This document shows, piece after piece, positions 1 to 11,600 of a stretch of 36,262 bases of DNA. The position numbers and the translations under genes are program-made. Source of the DNA: JBFIHF01 sp964411125 (GTDB lineage Bacteria > Myxococcota_A > Bradymonadia > Bradymonadales > Bradymonadaceae); NCBI GenBank assembly GCA_964411125.1, contig CAYPJU010000073.1:1-36262 (forward strand), given 5' to 3'. Below the pieces are notes generated by a model. That model made no database searches, had not been told where the DNA came from, and was given only the letters and a program-made list of their open reading frames with translations. How positions within the stretch are numbered: the stretch's first letter is position 1; each line of letters begins with the position of its first letter.

Positions 1-62
1 AACCGCTACCCGCTAACCGCTACCCGCTAACCGCTACCCGCTAACCGCTAACCGCTAACCGC
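1..62. repeat. heptamer tandem array (AACCGCT / ACCCGCT)
   Basis: The window opens inside a 7-bp tandem array. The 14-bp unit AACCGCTACCCGCT is repeated three times exactly (1-14, 15-28, 29-42) and is followed by AACCGCT twice and a degenerate last unit. The array probably continues upstream of base 1. Its right end lies inside the 3' end of the minus-strand nucleotidyltransferase gene and supplies that gene's last codons and TAG stop. Confidence 0.9.
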
Positions 63-641
63 ACAGCGCGCGGCGCGCAGATAGTCGGCCGGCTCGTTCA
101 AATCGAGCGGCATCCATCCCGGAATGCGGATCTGAAGCCCGTCGGGCCGCAGGGTGCGGACGAGCGTCTTTAGGCCGAGGGGGAGGGTGGAGACGCGGCG
201 GAGGCGACCGAGCGAGGCGCCATGCAGCACGATGGGGTGGCCGCGCCGGCCCGACTCGGAGAGCGGTTCGACCAGCGGCGCGGAGGGAGCTGCGAGGAGT
301 CTCGACAGGAGGGTGTCTTCCAGGGGTTGGTCGACCGCGACCATCACGATGCAACGAACGCCGTCCGCAACGGCTGCAGCGCCGGCTTCGATCGAGCCGC
401 TCCGTCCGTCTGCCCACGCTTCGTTGTGGACGATCGTCGCTTCGGCCGGCACCCACGGTGCGATGTCGTGGGCTCGCGCGCCCAATACGACGACGCTCCG
501 CACCCCGAACCGCGCGAGCATCTCGACCTGATGCGCCACCAGCGGGACGTCGCCCCACGGCAACAGCGCTTTCGGGCGTCCCATCCGGCTCGATGCCCCC
601 GCAGCCGTCACGATCGCCGCGATGTCGACGCGCTCCGTCAC
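48..641 (-). CDS. MobA/MocA-like molybdenum cofactor nucleotidyltransferase
   Basis: A 197-residue NTP-transferase of the MobA/MocA type, which adds CMP or GMP to molybdopterin in the cytoplasm to make the dinucleotide cofactor of xanthine-oxidase-family enzymes. The N-terminal signature VTAAGASSRMGRPKALLPWG (about residues 10-29) is the nucleotide-binding loop, and VAVDQPL is the metal-binding Asp region. The GTG start at 641 is chosen because GTGA (641-638) overlaps the stop of the upstream cytochrome gene; an open frame continues further upstream but only as the antisense of that gene. It is last in the four-gene molybdoenzyme operon, which fits maturation of that enzyme (CMP transfer is the usual choice for the family; inferred). 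The C-terminus runs into the heptamer repeat, so its last residues may vary between strains. Confidence 0.88.
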   Translation of the reverse strand: MTERVDIAAIVTAAGASSRMGRPKALLPWGDVPLVAHQVEMLARFGVRSVVVLGARAHDIAPWVPAEATIVHNEAWADGRSGSIEAGAAAVADGVRCIVMVAVDQPLEDTLLSRLLAAPSAPLVEPLSESGRRGHPIVLHGASLGRLRRVSTLPLGLKTLVRTLRPDGLQIRIPGWMPLDLNEPADYLRAARCAVSG

Positions 642-1270
642 GGGCAGTGCCCCCCGGTGTCCGCCCACGCCTGCGCGAGCTGCCCGAACAACTTCTGGTT
701 CCCGGGCACCGCCTCGAGGTGCGCCGGCGGGTTCCAGCCGTACGCGACCAGTTCGTCCTCGGCGAGGTGGTGGACGATCTCGGGGATCGACTTTCCACCG
801 TTGCGCTCGGTGTCCTTCATCTGCTGGCAGATCTCGCCGAGCGTGCGCCCCTCCCACGCCATCTCGAGCGGGGCGAGGTGCCACTTCGGGTTGCCGGGGA
901 CGTTCCGGAAATTCTCCGGTCCATGGCACGTCGTGCACTCCATCGCCGGAACGCCATGGTTGTCGTCGCCACGCTGCACAAGCGGAATGTGCGGCTTCGG
1001 CAGGTCGCCCTGCAGCGGCCGATCGCCTGCCGGGTGACAGTTCACGCAGCGCGGGTGGAGGATCACCTTGCCCATCTCTTCCATCAGCGCCACCGAGCGC
1101 GCCTTCTCGTCCGCGATCGAGGCGAACGCGTCGAGCGAGCGCAGCTCACCGTCGGCGGGGAGCACCGGTTCGAGGGCGACGCGGAAGTCGTCCTTCTTCG
1201 CCGACTTCTTCGCGCAGGCGCCGGCGACGAGGCCAGCGACCAGCAGCACGGTCCAGGTCGTCTTGCTCAT
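638..1270 (-). CDS. di-haem cytochrome c lipoprotein of the molybdoenzyme operon
   Basis: A 210-residue lipoprotein. The signal peptide ends in a lipobox-like AGAC with Cys19. Two c-type haem sites are visible, CVNCH (75-79) and CTTCH (112-116). It probably carries electrons away from the Fe-S subunit of the molybdoenzyme encoded just upstream; cytochromes c are common partners of isoquinoline 1-oxidoreductase-like enzymes. The ATG at 1270 overlaps the stop of the 2Fe-2S gene (ATGA, 1270-1267) and its own TGA overlaps the start of the nucleotidyltransferase gene, so translation is likely coupled. Which residues are the distal haem ligands cannot be told from sequence. The C-terminal half (from about 120) is not a domain I recognise. 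Confidence 0.88.
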   Translation of the reverse strand: MSKTTWTVLLVAGLVAGACAKKSAKKDDFRVALEPVLPADGELRSLDAFASIADEKARSVALMEEMGKVILHPRCVNCHPAGDRPLQGDLPKPHIPLVQRGDDNHGVPAMECTTCHGPENFRNVPGNPKWHLAPLEMAWEGRTLGEICQQMKDTERNGGKSIPEIVHHLAEDELVAYGWNPPAHLEAVPGNQKLFGQLAQAWADTGGHCP

Positions 1271-1721
1271 CCCAGCTCCTCGGCAGCTTCCTCGATGGCG
1301 CGGCGAATCCGCATGTAAGTGGCGCAGCGGCAGATGTTGCCTGCCATGCCGTGGTCGATGTCTTTCTCGGTCGGGTTCTTCTTCTTTTTCAGGAGCGCGA
1401 CGGCGGACATGATCTGGCCCGCCTGGCAGTAGCCGCACTGCGGCACGTCGATCTTCTCCCACGCCTTTTGGACCGCGGCTGCCTCGGGGCCGGCGACCCC
1501 CTCGATCGTCGTGATCCGCTTGCCGACCATCTTCGAAACGGGCGCGACGCACGAACGCCGCGTCTCCCCGTCGACGTGGACGGTGCACGCGCCGCATTGC
1601 GCGATGCCGCAGCCGTATTTGGTGCCGGTGAGCCGCAGATGGTCCCGCAGCACCCACATCAGCGGGGTGTCGGGGGCGACGTCGACCTCGGTCTGCTCGC
1701 CGTTGATGTCGAGTACGAACT

Positions 1722-1725
<4 letters not shown>
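1267..1725 (-). CDS. iorA: 2Fe-2S subunit, isoquinoline 1-oxidoreductase type
   Basis: A 152-residue small subunit of a xanthine-oxidase-family enzyme, carrying two 2Fe-2S clusters. The N-terminal plant-ferredoxin-like cluster uses Cys39, Cys44, Cys47 and Cys59 (CGIAQCGAC core); the C-terminal helical cluster uses Cys97, Cys100, Cys132 and Cys134 (CGYC and ICRC). Length and cysteine spacing match the family fully. It passes electrons from the molybdenum site in the large subunit to the cytochrome encoded downstream. The ATG at 1725 overlaps the stop of the large-subunit gene (ATGA). No signal peptide is present, so co-export with the Tat-bearing large subunit is the likely route to the periplasm (inference from the family). 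The substrate is unknown: iorA names the family, not a tested activity. Confidence 0.93.
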
Positions 1726-4034
<2,309 letters not shown>

Positions 4035-4171
4035 CGACGTCCGTTTTCGAGAGGGGAGCGAAGACGTTAAACGCGCAGCGGGGTTGCGCAAGTCGCGCGC
4101 GGGAACGGAGTCCCGCCCCACGCTCGTCGACAATGGTTGCCGCAAACATCGCGACCGGGCACCCTCGCCCC

Positions 4172-4906
4172 ATGCTGATCCGACACAACGCCGACGGTAC
4201 TTTCGACTGCGTCTCGCAGGAGCAGCACGCCGTCCTCTCCGGTCTCCTCGCCGCAGCGTGGAGGCCCGCTCCCCTGACGCCGCTCGCGCTCGCGACCGTC
4301 ACGATGCACGACGCGCCCTGGCGGCTCACCGACTACGCGCCTCGCCTCAACCCCGACACCGGGCTCCCGCACGACTTCGTGGACTTTCCGAAGCACGACA
4401 AGTTCGCGATGTACCGCGACGGGCTCGACGAAATGGAAGAGGTGCACCCCTACGTCGCGTACATGGTGAGCCGACACTACACGACGTTCTCGGGGACCCG
4501 CGACGAGCCCGAGCTCACCGTGCCGGAAGCGGCGCGGCGCGAGCGGCTGGCGCCGAAGCTCGGCGACGAGCTGTTGCACGACGAGGACGAGGTGCTGCGT
4601 TGGCTCCGGTTCTTCGACGTCTTCTCGCTCTACCTCTGCCTGGCGGGACCGGCCGCGGATCCGGAGTCCGTGCCGGAATGGACGCGGATCCCGAAGGAAG
4701 CACCGGACGGGACGCCGTGCAGCGTGACGTGGGCGACCGAAGACACCCTCGCGGTCGACCCGTGGCCGTTCGACGAAGCGCCGACCACCGACGTGTGGGT
4801 CCGAAGACTTCCGGGGAGGTTCGTGGACCAGACTTCGCTCGACCACGCATGGAACGCCGCCGGATGGACCCGCACTCCTCTCACACTCACCCCGAGCGGC
4901 CGATGA
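4172..4906 (+). CDS. DUF3891-like protein
   Basis: About 244 residues from the ATG at 4172. The start is chosen because the family usually opens with a short 'MLIR..' segment followed by 'sQeqHa.LsG.laaaW', seen here as VSQEQHAVLSGLLAAAW. An alternative ATG at 4133 adds 13 residues; neither has a clear ribosome-binding site. A repeated His/Asp pattern (HDFVDFPKHDK, LLHDEDEVL, RWLRFFDVFSLYLCL) resembles HD-type metal-binding helices, which I give as inference; the family has no settled function. No signal peptide or membrane segment, so cytoplasmic. Its TGA overlaps the ATG of the downstream RCC1 lipoprotein (4903-4906). It shares the divergent intergenic region with the molybdoenzyme operon. 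Confidence 0.75.
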   Translation: MLIRHNADGTFDCVSQEQHAVLSGLLAAAWRPAPLTPLALATVTMHDAPWRLTDYAPRLNPDTGLPHDFVDFPKHDKFAMYRDGLDEMEEVHPYVAYMVSRHYTTFSGTRDEPELTVPEAARRERLAPKLGDELLHDEDEVLRWLRFFDVFSLYLCLAGPAADPESVPEWTRIPKEAPDGTPCSVTWATEDTLAVDPWPFDEAPTTDVWVRRLPGRFVDQTSLDHAWNAAGWTRTPLTLTPSGR

Positions 4907-6846
4907 TCTCCTTGCACCGCTTCGTCGCCTGTTGCCTCACCGTCCTCGTTTCGGCATGTCCGCCCGACGAGGGAGGTTCCGGCGACGCCGGGCCGTCGGA
5001 CCCCGGGGTCGACATGGCGACGGCCGAGCCAGACACGGGAGCGACCGGCGAAGACATGGGCGAGGACCTGGGCGCCGAACGGGGCGTCGCGTCGGTTCTG
5101 ATCACGCCCGCCGAACTTTCGCTCGAGCTCGGAACGACGGGGACCCTCGTGGCGGCTGCGCTCGACGCGGACGAGCAGCCCGTTTCGGGTTCTTCGACCT
5201 CGTGGGAGTCGTCGGCACCCGACGTGGTCGAGGTGACCGACACCGGCGTCGTGATCGCCAGAGCGATCGGGGGCGCAACGGTGACCGCGACGATCGACGG
5301 CGTCAGCGGCAACGCGGTCTTGGAGGTCGTCGGACCGCCCGTCGACCGGATGGAGATTTCACCGCGCTCCCGGACGATGGCGGTCGGGGACACCGTCACG
5401 ATGAACGTCTCGCTCTTCGACGCCTTCAACGCGCCGATCGACGACGAGCGCGACACGACATTCACTTCGATGGACGAATCGGTGGTCACCGTCGACGACG
5501 TCGGTCTGGTGACCGCGGTCAGTGAAGGCTCCACGACGGTCGACGTGACGGTCGAAGGACTCACCGAGTCGGCGAACTTCACCGTGACGGGCGACACGCT
5601 GCTGTCGATCGCCGTGACACCGACATCGACCTCGCTGGTGCGAGGCGAAACTGCTCAGTTTGCGGCGACCGCCACCTACGAAGAAGCGGGGACGGTCTCG
5701 ATCGCCCCGACGTGGTCGACCGTCGACGCCGCAATCGCGACGGTCGATGCAACCGGCCTCGTGACGGGGGTCGGCAAGGGCGCCACCACGGTGCGCGCCG
5801 AGTTCGGCGGTCAAGCCCAGACCGCGACGGTCACGGTGGAGTTCGCGTTCGGAGCGCTCAGCGCCGGAGCGGCACACGCTTGCGGCATCGCCTCGGGCGG
5901 CGTCGCGTGGTGCTGGGGGAGCGCGGGTTCGGCGCTCGGCCATGGCCAGGGCGCGGGGCCGGCGCCGGTCGACACGACGATGCGCTTCGACCGGATCGCC
6001 GCGTCGACCGCACACACCTGCGGCATCGCTTCGGACGGTTCCGCGTGGTGCTGGGGAACGGGGACGGCCGGGCAGCTCGGAGACGGGCTCGGTGCGGACT
6101 CCACGGCACCGGTCGCCGTAGCGGGCGGACGGACCTTCACGGCCCTGGTCGCGGCCCCCAACGGGACGTGCGCGGTGGCGGCCGGGGAACTCTTCTGCTG
6201 GGGCGAATACGCCGGCCTGAGTTCGGTGACCCCGGTCAGTCTGGGATCGTACACCGGGGCCGGGGTCGGCGCAGACCACGCCTGCGGCTCTTCCGGCAGT
6301 ACGGGACACTGTCGGGGCGACAACACCTACGGGCAGCTCGGCCTGAACGTGGCGGGCGGAAGTTACTCGTCCTGGACCGCGGTCACGGGCGGGTTCGACT
6401 TCGAGTCGTTCGGCGCCGGCACCCGTCATTCGTGCGGCACGACGACCGGGGGAGCGATCCTTTGCTGGGGGGACAACTCGTCGGGACAAGTCGGTGATTC
6501 ATCGACAACCCAACGGGTCACGCCCATCCTGATCGCGGCACCCGTCACACTGTCGCGTCTGTCGGTCGGAGCCGAGCACAACTGCGCCCTCGACGGGAGC
6601 GGCAACGCGTATTGCTGGGGAGACGGTACGTTCGGGAAGTTGGGGAACGGCTCGACCAGTGGTTTCGTCGACGAGCCCACCGCCGTCTCCACCAGCACGC
6701 AGTTCACGACGATCTCGGCGGGCACCGACTTCACCTGCGCTGTCGCGTCGGACGGCACGCCCTGGTGTTGGGGAGCGGGCGCCGACGGGCAGCTGGGGAC
6801 GGGGTCGATGGGATCTCCCACACCGATCGAAGTGAGCGGCTTCTGA
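4903..6846 (+). CDS. lipoprotein with three Big2 Ig-like domains and RCC1-type repeats
   Basis: A 647-residue predicted lipoprotein. Signal peptide with lipobox VSAC (Cys19), then an Asp/Gly/DMG linker to about residue 62. Three Big2-type Ig-like domains follow (about 64-145, 148-229, 233-312), each with the 'V.V...GLVTAVS.GSTTV' style ending. From about 316 to the end come RCC1-like blades with the pattern 'H(A/T/S)CGIASDGSAWCWG...GQLG'; each blade has a pair of cysteines flanking the CWG motif, probably disulphides. The layout suggests a surface-exposed beta-propeller on an Ig stalk, likely binding a ligand or partner; no catalytic motif is visible. The start ATG overlaps the stop of the DUF3891-like gene, so the two may be co-translated. 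Confidence 0.9.
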   Translation: MISLHRFVACCLTVLVSACPPDEGGSGDAGPSDPGVDMATAEPDTGATGEDMGEDLGAERGVASVLITPAELSLELGTTGTLVAAALDADEQPVSGSSTSWESSAPDVVEVTDTGVVIARAIGGATVTATIDGVSGNAVLEVVGPPVDRMEISPRSRTMAVGDTVTMNVSLFDAFNAPIDDERDTTFTSMDESVVTVDDVGLVTAVSEGSTTVDVTVEGLTESANFTVTGDTLLSIAVTPTSTSLVRGETAQFAATATYEEAGTVSIAPTWSTVDAAIATVDATGLVTGVGKGATTVRAEFGGQAQTATVTVEFAFGALSAGAAHACGIASGGVAWCWGSAGSALGHGQGAGPAPVDTTMRFDRIAASTAHTCGIASDGSAWCWGTGTAGQLGDGLGADSTAPVAVAGGRTFTALVAAPNGTCAVAAGELFCWGEYAGLSSVTPVSLGSYTGAGVGADHACGSSGSTGHCRGDNTYGQLGLNVAGGSYSSWTAVTGGFDFESFGAGTRHSCGTTTGGAILCWGDNSSGQVGDSSTTQRVTPILIAAPVTLSRLSVGAEHNCALDGSGNAYCWGDGTFGKLGNGSTSGFVDEPTAVSTSTQFTTISAGTDFTCAVASDGTPWCWGAGADGQLGTGSMGSPTPIEVSGF

Positions 6847-6868
6847 GCGGTCGGGCCGCCTCACGGGT

Positions 6869-6884
6869 CCTCTTTTCGAAGGGG
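6869..6884 (+). other. small hairpin with UUCG loop
   Basis: CCTCTT and AAGGGG pair (one wobble) around a TTCG tetraloop, 23 bases after the stop of the RCC1 lipoprotein and 67 bases before the porin start. It lacks a T-run, so it could be a weak terminator or a leader structure; function unproven. Confidence 0.3.
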
Positions 6885-6951
6885 GAAGTGTGCCGACATT
6901 GCTCGGCCGCCGTCGCCGCGGCACGGCGCATCCTCTTGCGACGACCGACCG

Positions 6952-8100
6952 ATGACTGAATCGACCATTTCACGCGAACTCACCAGCCGGCTCGACCTTC
7001 GCAGAACGGCCATCGCGAGCGTCTTGGCGTTGGCGATGCTCGGGCCCGCTACAGTCTTCGCTGAGGATCCGGAGGTCGGCTCGGTCGAAGTCGCCACCGA
7101 CGACGGCGGGGCGGTGGTCAGCGTCGGGCTCGATGCCCAGGTCCGATACACGGTCGAGGAAGAGAGCGGGGAAGACCCGGCGGGGGCGTTCCGGATTCGC
7201 CGGCTCCGCCCGATCCTCGGCTTCGAGGGATTTTCCCAGTTCGAGGTCAAGGTAGTCCCGGAGTTTGCCGGTGAGCCGGAGCTCAAAGACGGCGTGATCC
7301 GCTGGATCCCCGTGGACTGGTTCAAGCTGGAAGGGGGACAGTTCGCGCCCCCGTTCAACTGGGAGCGAGACGGCTCGAGCGACTACCACCAGTTCACCGA
7401 GCGCACGGTCGCGAACTCCGAGTTCCAGATCGCCGACGGGCGCGACATCGGGATGCAGGTCGACTTCGAGTGGGACAAGTGGCTCGACTTCGAGGCGGGC
7501 GTCTTCAACGGTGCCGGCAGCAACACCCTGCCCGCGCCCGGCCGCGGGCCGGTCCTCGCCGGTCGGCTCGCCTGGGCGCCGTTCGGGTACTACCACGAGG
7601 TCGAGGTGATCCCCGAGCTTCGCCCCGAAAACGTCTTCGTCGCGGCGATCGGGGGCTACTACGCGTTCCGAAACGGCTGGCGGGACTGGGCGCCGCCCGG
7701 CATCTCCGCCGAGGACGAGCTGCCGGCGGACGTCGCGTCGATCACCGCGGACGCTCACCTGTAGGCGTGGAGATTCAGCGCCCACGCGCAGGGCTTCTAC
7801 CGCGACGTCAGTCCGTGCTGCGACGCGAGCCCGAACTTCGGGCGCTACCAGGGGGCTGGTTTCTCGGGCCAACTGGGTTTTCTCGTCGTCGACGAGCGAT
7901 TGCTAGTCGCGGTGCGGCACAGCCAGGCATCTCCCGACCTCTCCGCCCCGCTCGTCACGCGAGAGTCGGCGGGCGTGATCCAGGCTTTCCACCGTGGCAA
8001 CCAGTCGAAGGTCTCCCTCGACGTCGGGCAGATCGAGCGGCCCGCGGTCATCGGGGTGGACGAGCGCTACGTCCGTCTTCAGTACCAACTGTTGCTATGA
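6952..8100 (+). pseudogene. OprP/OprO-like porin, split by in-frame TAG at 7762-7764
   Basis: The frame opens with ATG at 6952 and a signal peptide (VLALAMLGPATVFA). The body has phosphate-selective-porin features: FRIRRLRPILGFEG, the segment FKLEGGQFAPPFNWERDGSS, and FTERTVANSEFQIADGRDIG. After residue 270 the frame is closed by TAG but continues open, in the same frame, for about 111 more codons to TGA at 8098-8100. The second part still looks like a porin: it begins AWRFSAHAQGFYRDVS and ends in YVRLQYQLLL, an outer-membrane beta-strand-like C-terminus. The full 382-codon length is near that expected for the family; 270 residues would lack the closing strands. TAG is an ordinary stop for other genes here, so this is a nonsense mutation, a sequencing error, or suppression; a truncated but functional product is unlikely. 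Confidence 0.8.
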
Positions 8101-8129
8101 CATTGCGCGGCGTTCTGCGTCCGCTGGCT

Positions 8130-8681
8130 TCATTGCTCCCTCTTCGCGGGCCGCGGGCCCGAAAACTCCCGGCCGGTCTGCCCCCAATCGGGGTCGTCGT
8201 AGGCAGCTTTGGACGACAGCATGAGGCTCGGAACCGGACCGACATGGACCCGCTCGACGGCTGATTTTGGGCTCGCGTTTCCCGAGTCGTCGGTAGCAAA
8301 GACGACGCGGACGGCGAAGGGCGTGCGTTCATTGCTCGCACCATCGATGAGCGCGACTCCTTCCCACGACGACGAATTCGCGTCGAAGTAGCTGGGCGGC
8401 CCGAGCTCCTTTTCGACCTTCTCGAGCGTCCACCCCGACTCGCTCAACTTCGCCTGCAGGTCTTCCATCATCCATGATCGCTCGAAAGGTCCTGCCTCCC
8501 GCCAGCTCGCTGCATCGAAGGTTCCGTACTTCGGCAGATAGAGCCACTGGTCGAGGCAACACATGACCAGCACCTGATAGACGAACGCCAACGTGAGGAG
8601 AGCAAGCAGTCCGTACTCGACCCTTCTCTGCAGGGTACTCTTGCCCGAACCTTTGGCCGGTCGTTCCTCGCTCGAATTCAT
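8130..8681 (-). CDS. one-TM protein, candidate immunity protein for the RHS tail
   Basis: A 183-residue protein of no family I recognise. A Lys/Arg-rich N-terminus (about 1-21) precedes one hydrophobic segment (about 22-42, YGLLALLTLAFVYQVLVMCC), then a soluble domain of about 140 residues expected on the outer face of the inner membrane. The ATG at 8681 overlaps the stop of the giant RHS gene (ATGA, 8681-8678); a GTG four codons upstream is the alternative. Position directly after the toxin-like C-terminus of an RHS protein is the classic place for an immunity gene, and a membrane-anchored periplasmic domain would fit a toxin that acts in the envelope. This is inference from context; it could equally be an accessory or unrelated membrane protein. 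Confidence 0.72.
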   Translation of the reverse strand: MNSSEERPAKGSGKSTLQRRVEYGLLALLTLAFVYQVLVMCCLDQWLYLPKYGTFDAASWREAGPFERSWMMEDLQAKLSESGWTLEKVEKELGPPSYFDANSSSWEGVALIDGASNERTPFAVRVVFATDDSGNASPKSAVERVHVGPVPSLMLSSKAAYDDPDWGQTGREFSGPRPAKREQ

Positions 8682-11600
8682 GGACAAGTCCACTTCGACT
8701 TGTCGAGGGTCACCAGATCCTGCTCGTGAAACCCTTGCTTGCAGCGGTCGAGGCAGGGCGTTTCGGGCTCTGTCTCAGCGTATTCGATCCCGCATGCATT
8801 GTTGTGGAGGTCCATCTCCTCCTCGTCCTTTGGGCCCCCACCATACAGTTCGTGCTTCCATTCGTTGACGTATCCGAAGGAAGTCGCTGCCGTGCTTCCG
8901 TAGGTCTTCTGAAGCGTGCACAAGATCGTACAATGTTTGATCGCATCCGTCGGACCGTTGCGAAAGCCGGAACAGCCGGAGTTCTCAGACTTCCAGTCGG
9001 CCAAGACGTCGCGCGCCTTCGCCTCCTGATCGTCGTAGAACCAGTTGCCCCAACCGGCCAATGCAGCGGCGGCTGCAGCACCACCGATCGCGATGTGAAT
9101 CCAATCGCCATCTCGGTCGTAGAACGACACCGGGTCGCCGGCGACGTAGAGCCACAGGTCGAGTGATCCACCGCGCGTGCTCAAGCGGTCGGGCGCGAGC
9201 CATCGACCGATCTCGGGGGCGTAGAACCGTGAGGAGAACGCGTACATCGGAAGCCCGTGGTCCAACCCGCCTGCGAAAGCGAAAGGTTGGACGTCGCGCC
9301 CCACGGTCGAGGTCGGAACCCCGAACGCGTCGTAGTCTCGCTCCTGCACGACCTGTCCCGTCGCAACGTCGACCGCCATCCGCACGCTCCCACGCCAGTC
9401 GGTGACGAGCCGCAGGTCGCCCGAGGCGGTGTGCACCAGGTCGGGGACGTTTCCGCGTGTCGCGTACGTGAACGCGGCGTCGACATCACCGCTCGAATCC
9501 ACCTGCGCGATCGGCACCCGATCGTCGTCGTAGATCCAACCGCGGGCGAAGACCCCGTCGCTGAACATCCCGACGCGGTAGCCGCGGGCGTCGTAGACGA
9601 ATTCGGTACGGGCGTTCGAAGCGTCCACCACCGCGACCAAATTGCCGAGCGCGTCGTGCTCCAGCGCCAGCGAGTCCGCCGCCGTCGTCAGCTCGTCCAC
9701 TCGACCGTTCGCGTCGTACGCCAGCCCGAAAGCGCCCTGGGACGTGAGGCGGCCGTCTGCGTCGTAGGCAGCCGACGCACCGTTGGCCGTCGTGCGTCGA
9801 CCGAGCGCCGCCCAGTCGTACGTCTCGGCAGACGCGCCATCGCGCGCGACGCCGGTGAGCTGGCCGAGCGCATCGCGCTCGTAGGTCAGCCGAACCTGCG
9901 CCCCCGCGACCCGCTCGGTCGATGCGACCACCCGGTCGCCATCGTCGAGCTCCACGCTGTACGCATAGAGCTCCGCCCCATCGAACGTCGTCGACATCCC
10001 GACCTGGCGACCGTACGTGTCGTAGGTGTACGCGGTGACGACGTCACCGATTGACGTCTCGACGATCTCCCCCGCTTCGCCTCGCACGATCGTCATGCCG
10101 CTCGCCTCGACCAGCAGTCCGTCGTCGTCGTGGTCATACATCAGCGTAAACGGTCCGACGTCGCGGGCGACCACGAAGAAGTCGTCGTCGAACGTCCGCG
10201 CCACTTCCACGTCCGCCGGGCCCACGGTCTGTCGGATCGAAGACATCAGGAAGCCGTCCCATTCGTACGCGAGCTGCGTGTCGTCTGTGGTCCATCGCGT
10301 TACCTGACCGACGTCGTTCCACGTGCGCTCGGCCGTGCGTCCCGGAATCGTCATGCCGGTGGGGCGTCCGCCCGCATCGGTCTCGAACGTCCCCGTCGTT
10401 CCGTCGGGCAGCACGAAGGACTCGAGGTCACGGTCGACGCTCCAGTCGTAGGTGTGGTCCCCGGCGCCCGGGACTTCGGTCGCGGCGAGGAGTCCACGCG
10501 GATCCCAGCCGACGTCCACCGACAAATCGTCGCTCGCGAGGTTCGACACGTACCCACGCGGATCCCACGAAGTCGTCCACATTGCTCCACCGCGCATCGC
10601 CGTGACGGTGCGCCCCAACTCGTCGACGCCGAACTCCGTCCGGTCGCCGGCCCGGTCGACGGCGGTGACGAAACCGTCGTCGTCGCGCGTCCACAGCAGC
10701 TCGCGGTTGCCCTGCCGAATCGACGCGGGCTCGCCGTCGTCGAACCACTCGAAGACGACGGGCTCGAAGACGCCATCGTCGTGCGAAACGACACGCCCTT
10801 GCTCGTCAAACCCCTGTACGAACTGACGCCCCTCGGGGCTCGTGACCGTCCGCGTGCGCTGCGCGGCATCGAACTCTTCGACCGTCACGGCGCCGTTGAC
10901 CGTCGTCGTCTCGGTCAGGGTCGCGACCTCCAGCGGAGCCTGCACGTATTCGTAGGCTCGCTGCCGCGTCATCTCTTGCGAAAGCCCGGACGGCGTCGTC
11001 GTCACCCGGCGCGTCACGACCTCGGTCAGCGGTCCCAGGCGCGGGTCGGGTTCGACTTCGCGAACCACGATGGTGCCGTCAGGGTGCTGCGTCGTCGTCG
11101 ACCCGTCGGAGGTCTCGGTGAGCCACTCGTTGCCGGACCGGTCGACGACGCGCTTCCCCCCACCCCAGCCGCCGCCAATGGCGAGCGAGGTATACGAAGT
11201 CGTCCGACCCGACGAAGTCTCGAGCGTGACCGCACCGTCGTCTTCCGTCAGCGTTTTCCATCCCCCGGCGGGGTCGTCCACGCGGGCCAGACCACCACGT
11301 GCGTCCCACTGGTACGTCGTGGTGTGGTTCCCCGGCTCGGTCCACGATCCGATGAGACCGGCGCTGGACTCTATGCGGTAGGAGGCCCCGTCCGCATGCG
11401 TCACCGAAGCGAGGTTCCCGTCCGAGTCCGTCGTCAGCTCGGTCCGCAGTCCCCCGGGTGCGACGATCGCCGTGGGGGAGCCGTCGGCGGCCCGCTCGAT
11501 CGTCGTACGACCGCGGTCGGGATCGACCACAGCCGTCACGCCGAATTCGCCGTACTCGAAGCTTCGTACGGTACCGCCGGTCACGGAATCGAAAGTCTCC

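Noticed and set aside
7762..7764. TAG as a recoded amino acid (for example pyrrolysine) in the porin
   Set aside because: TAG ends several intact genes here and no pyl genes or downstream signal were seen; nonsense mutation or error is simpler.
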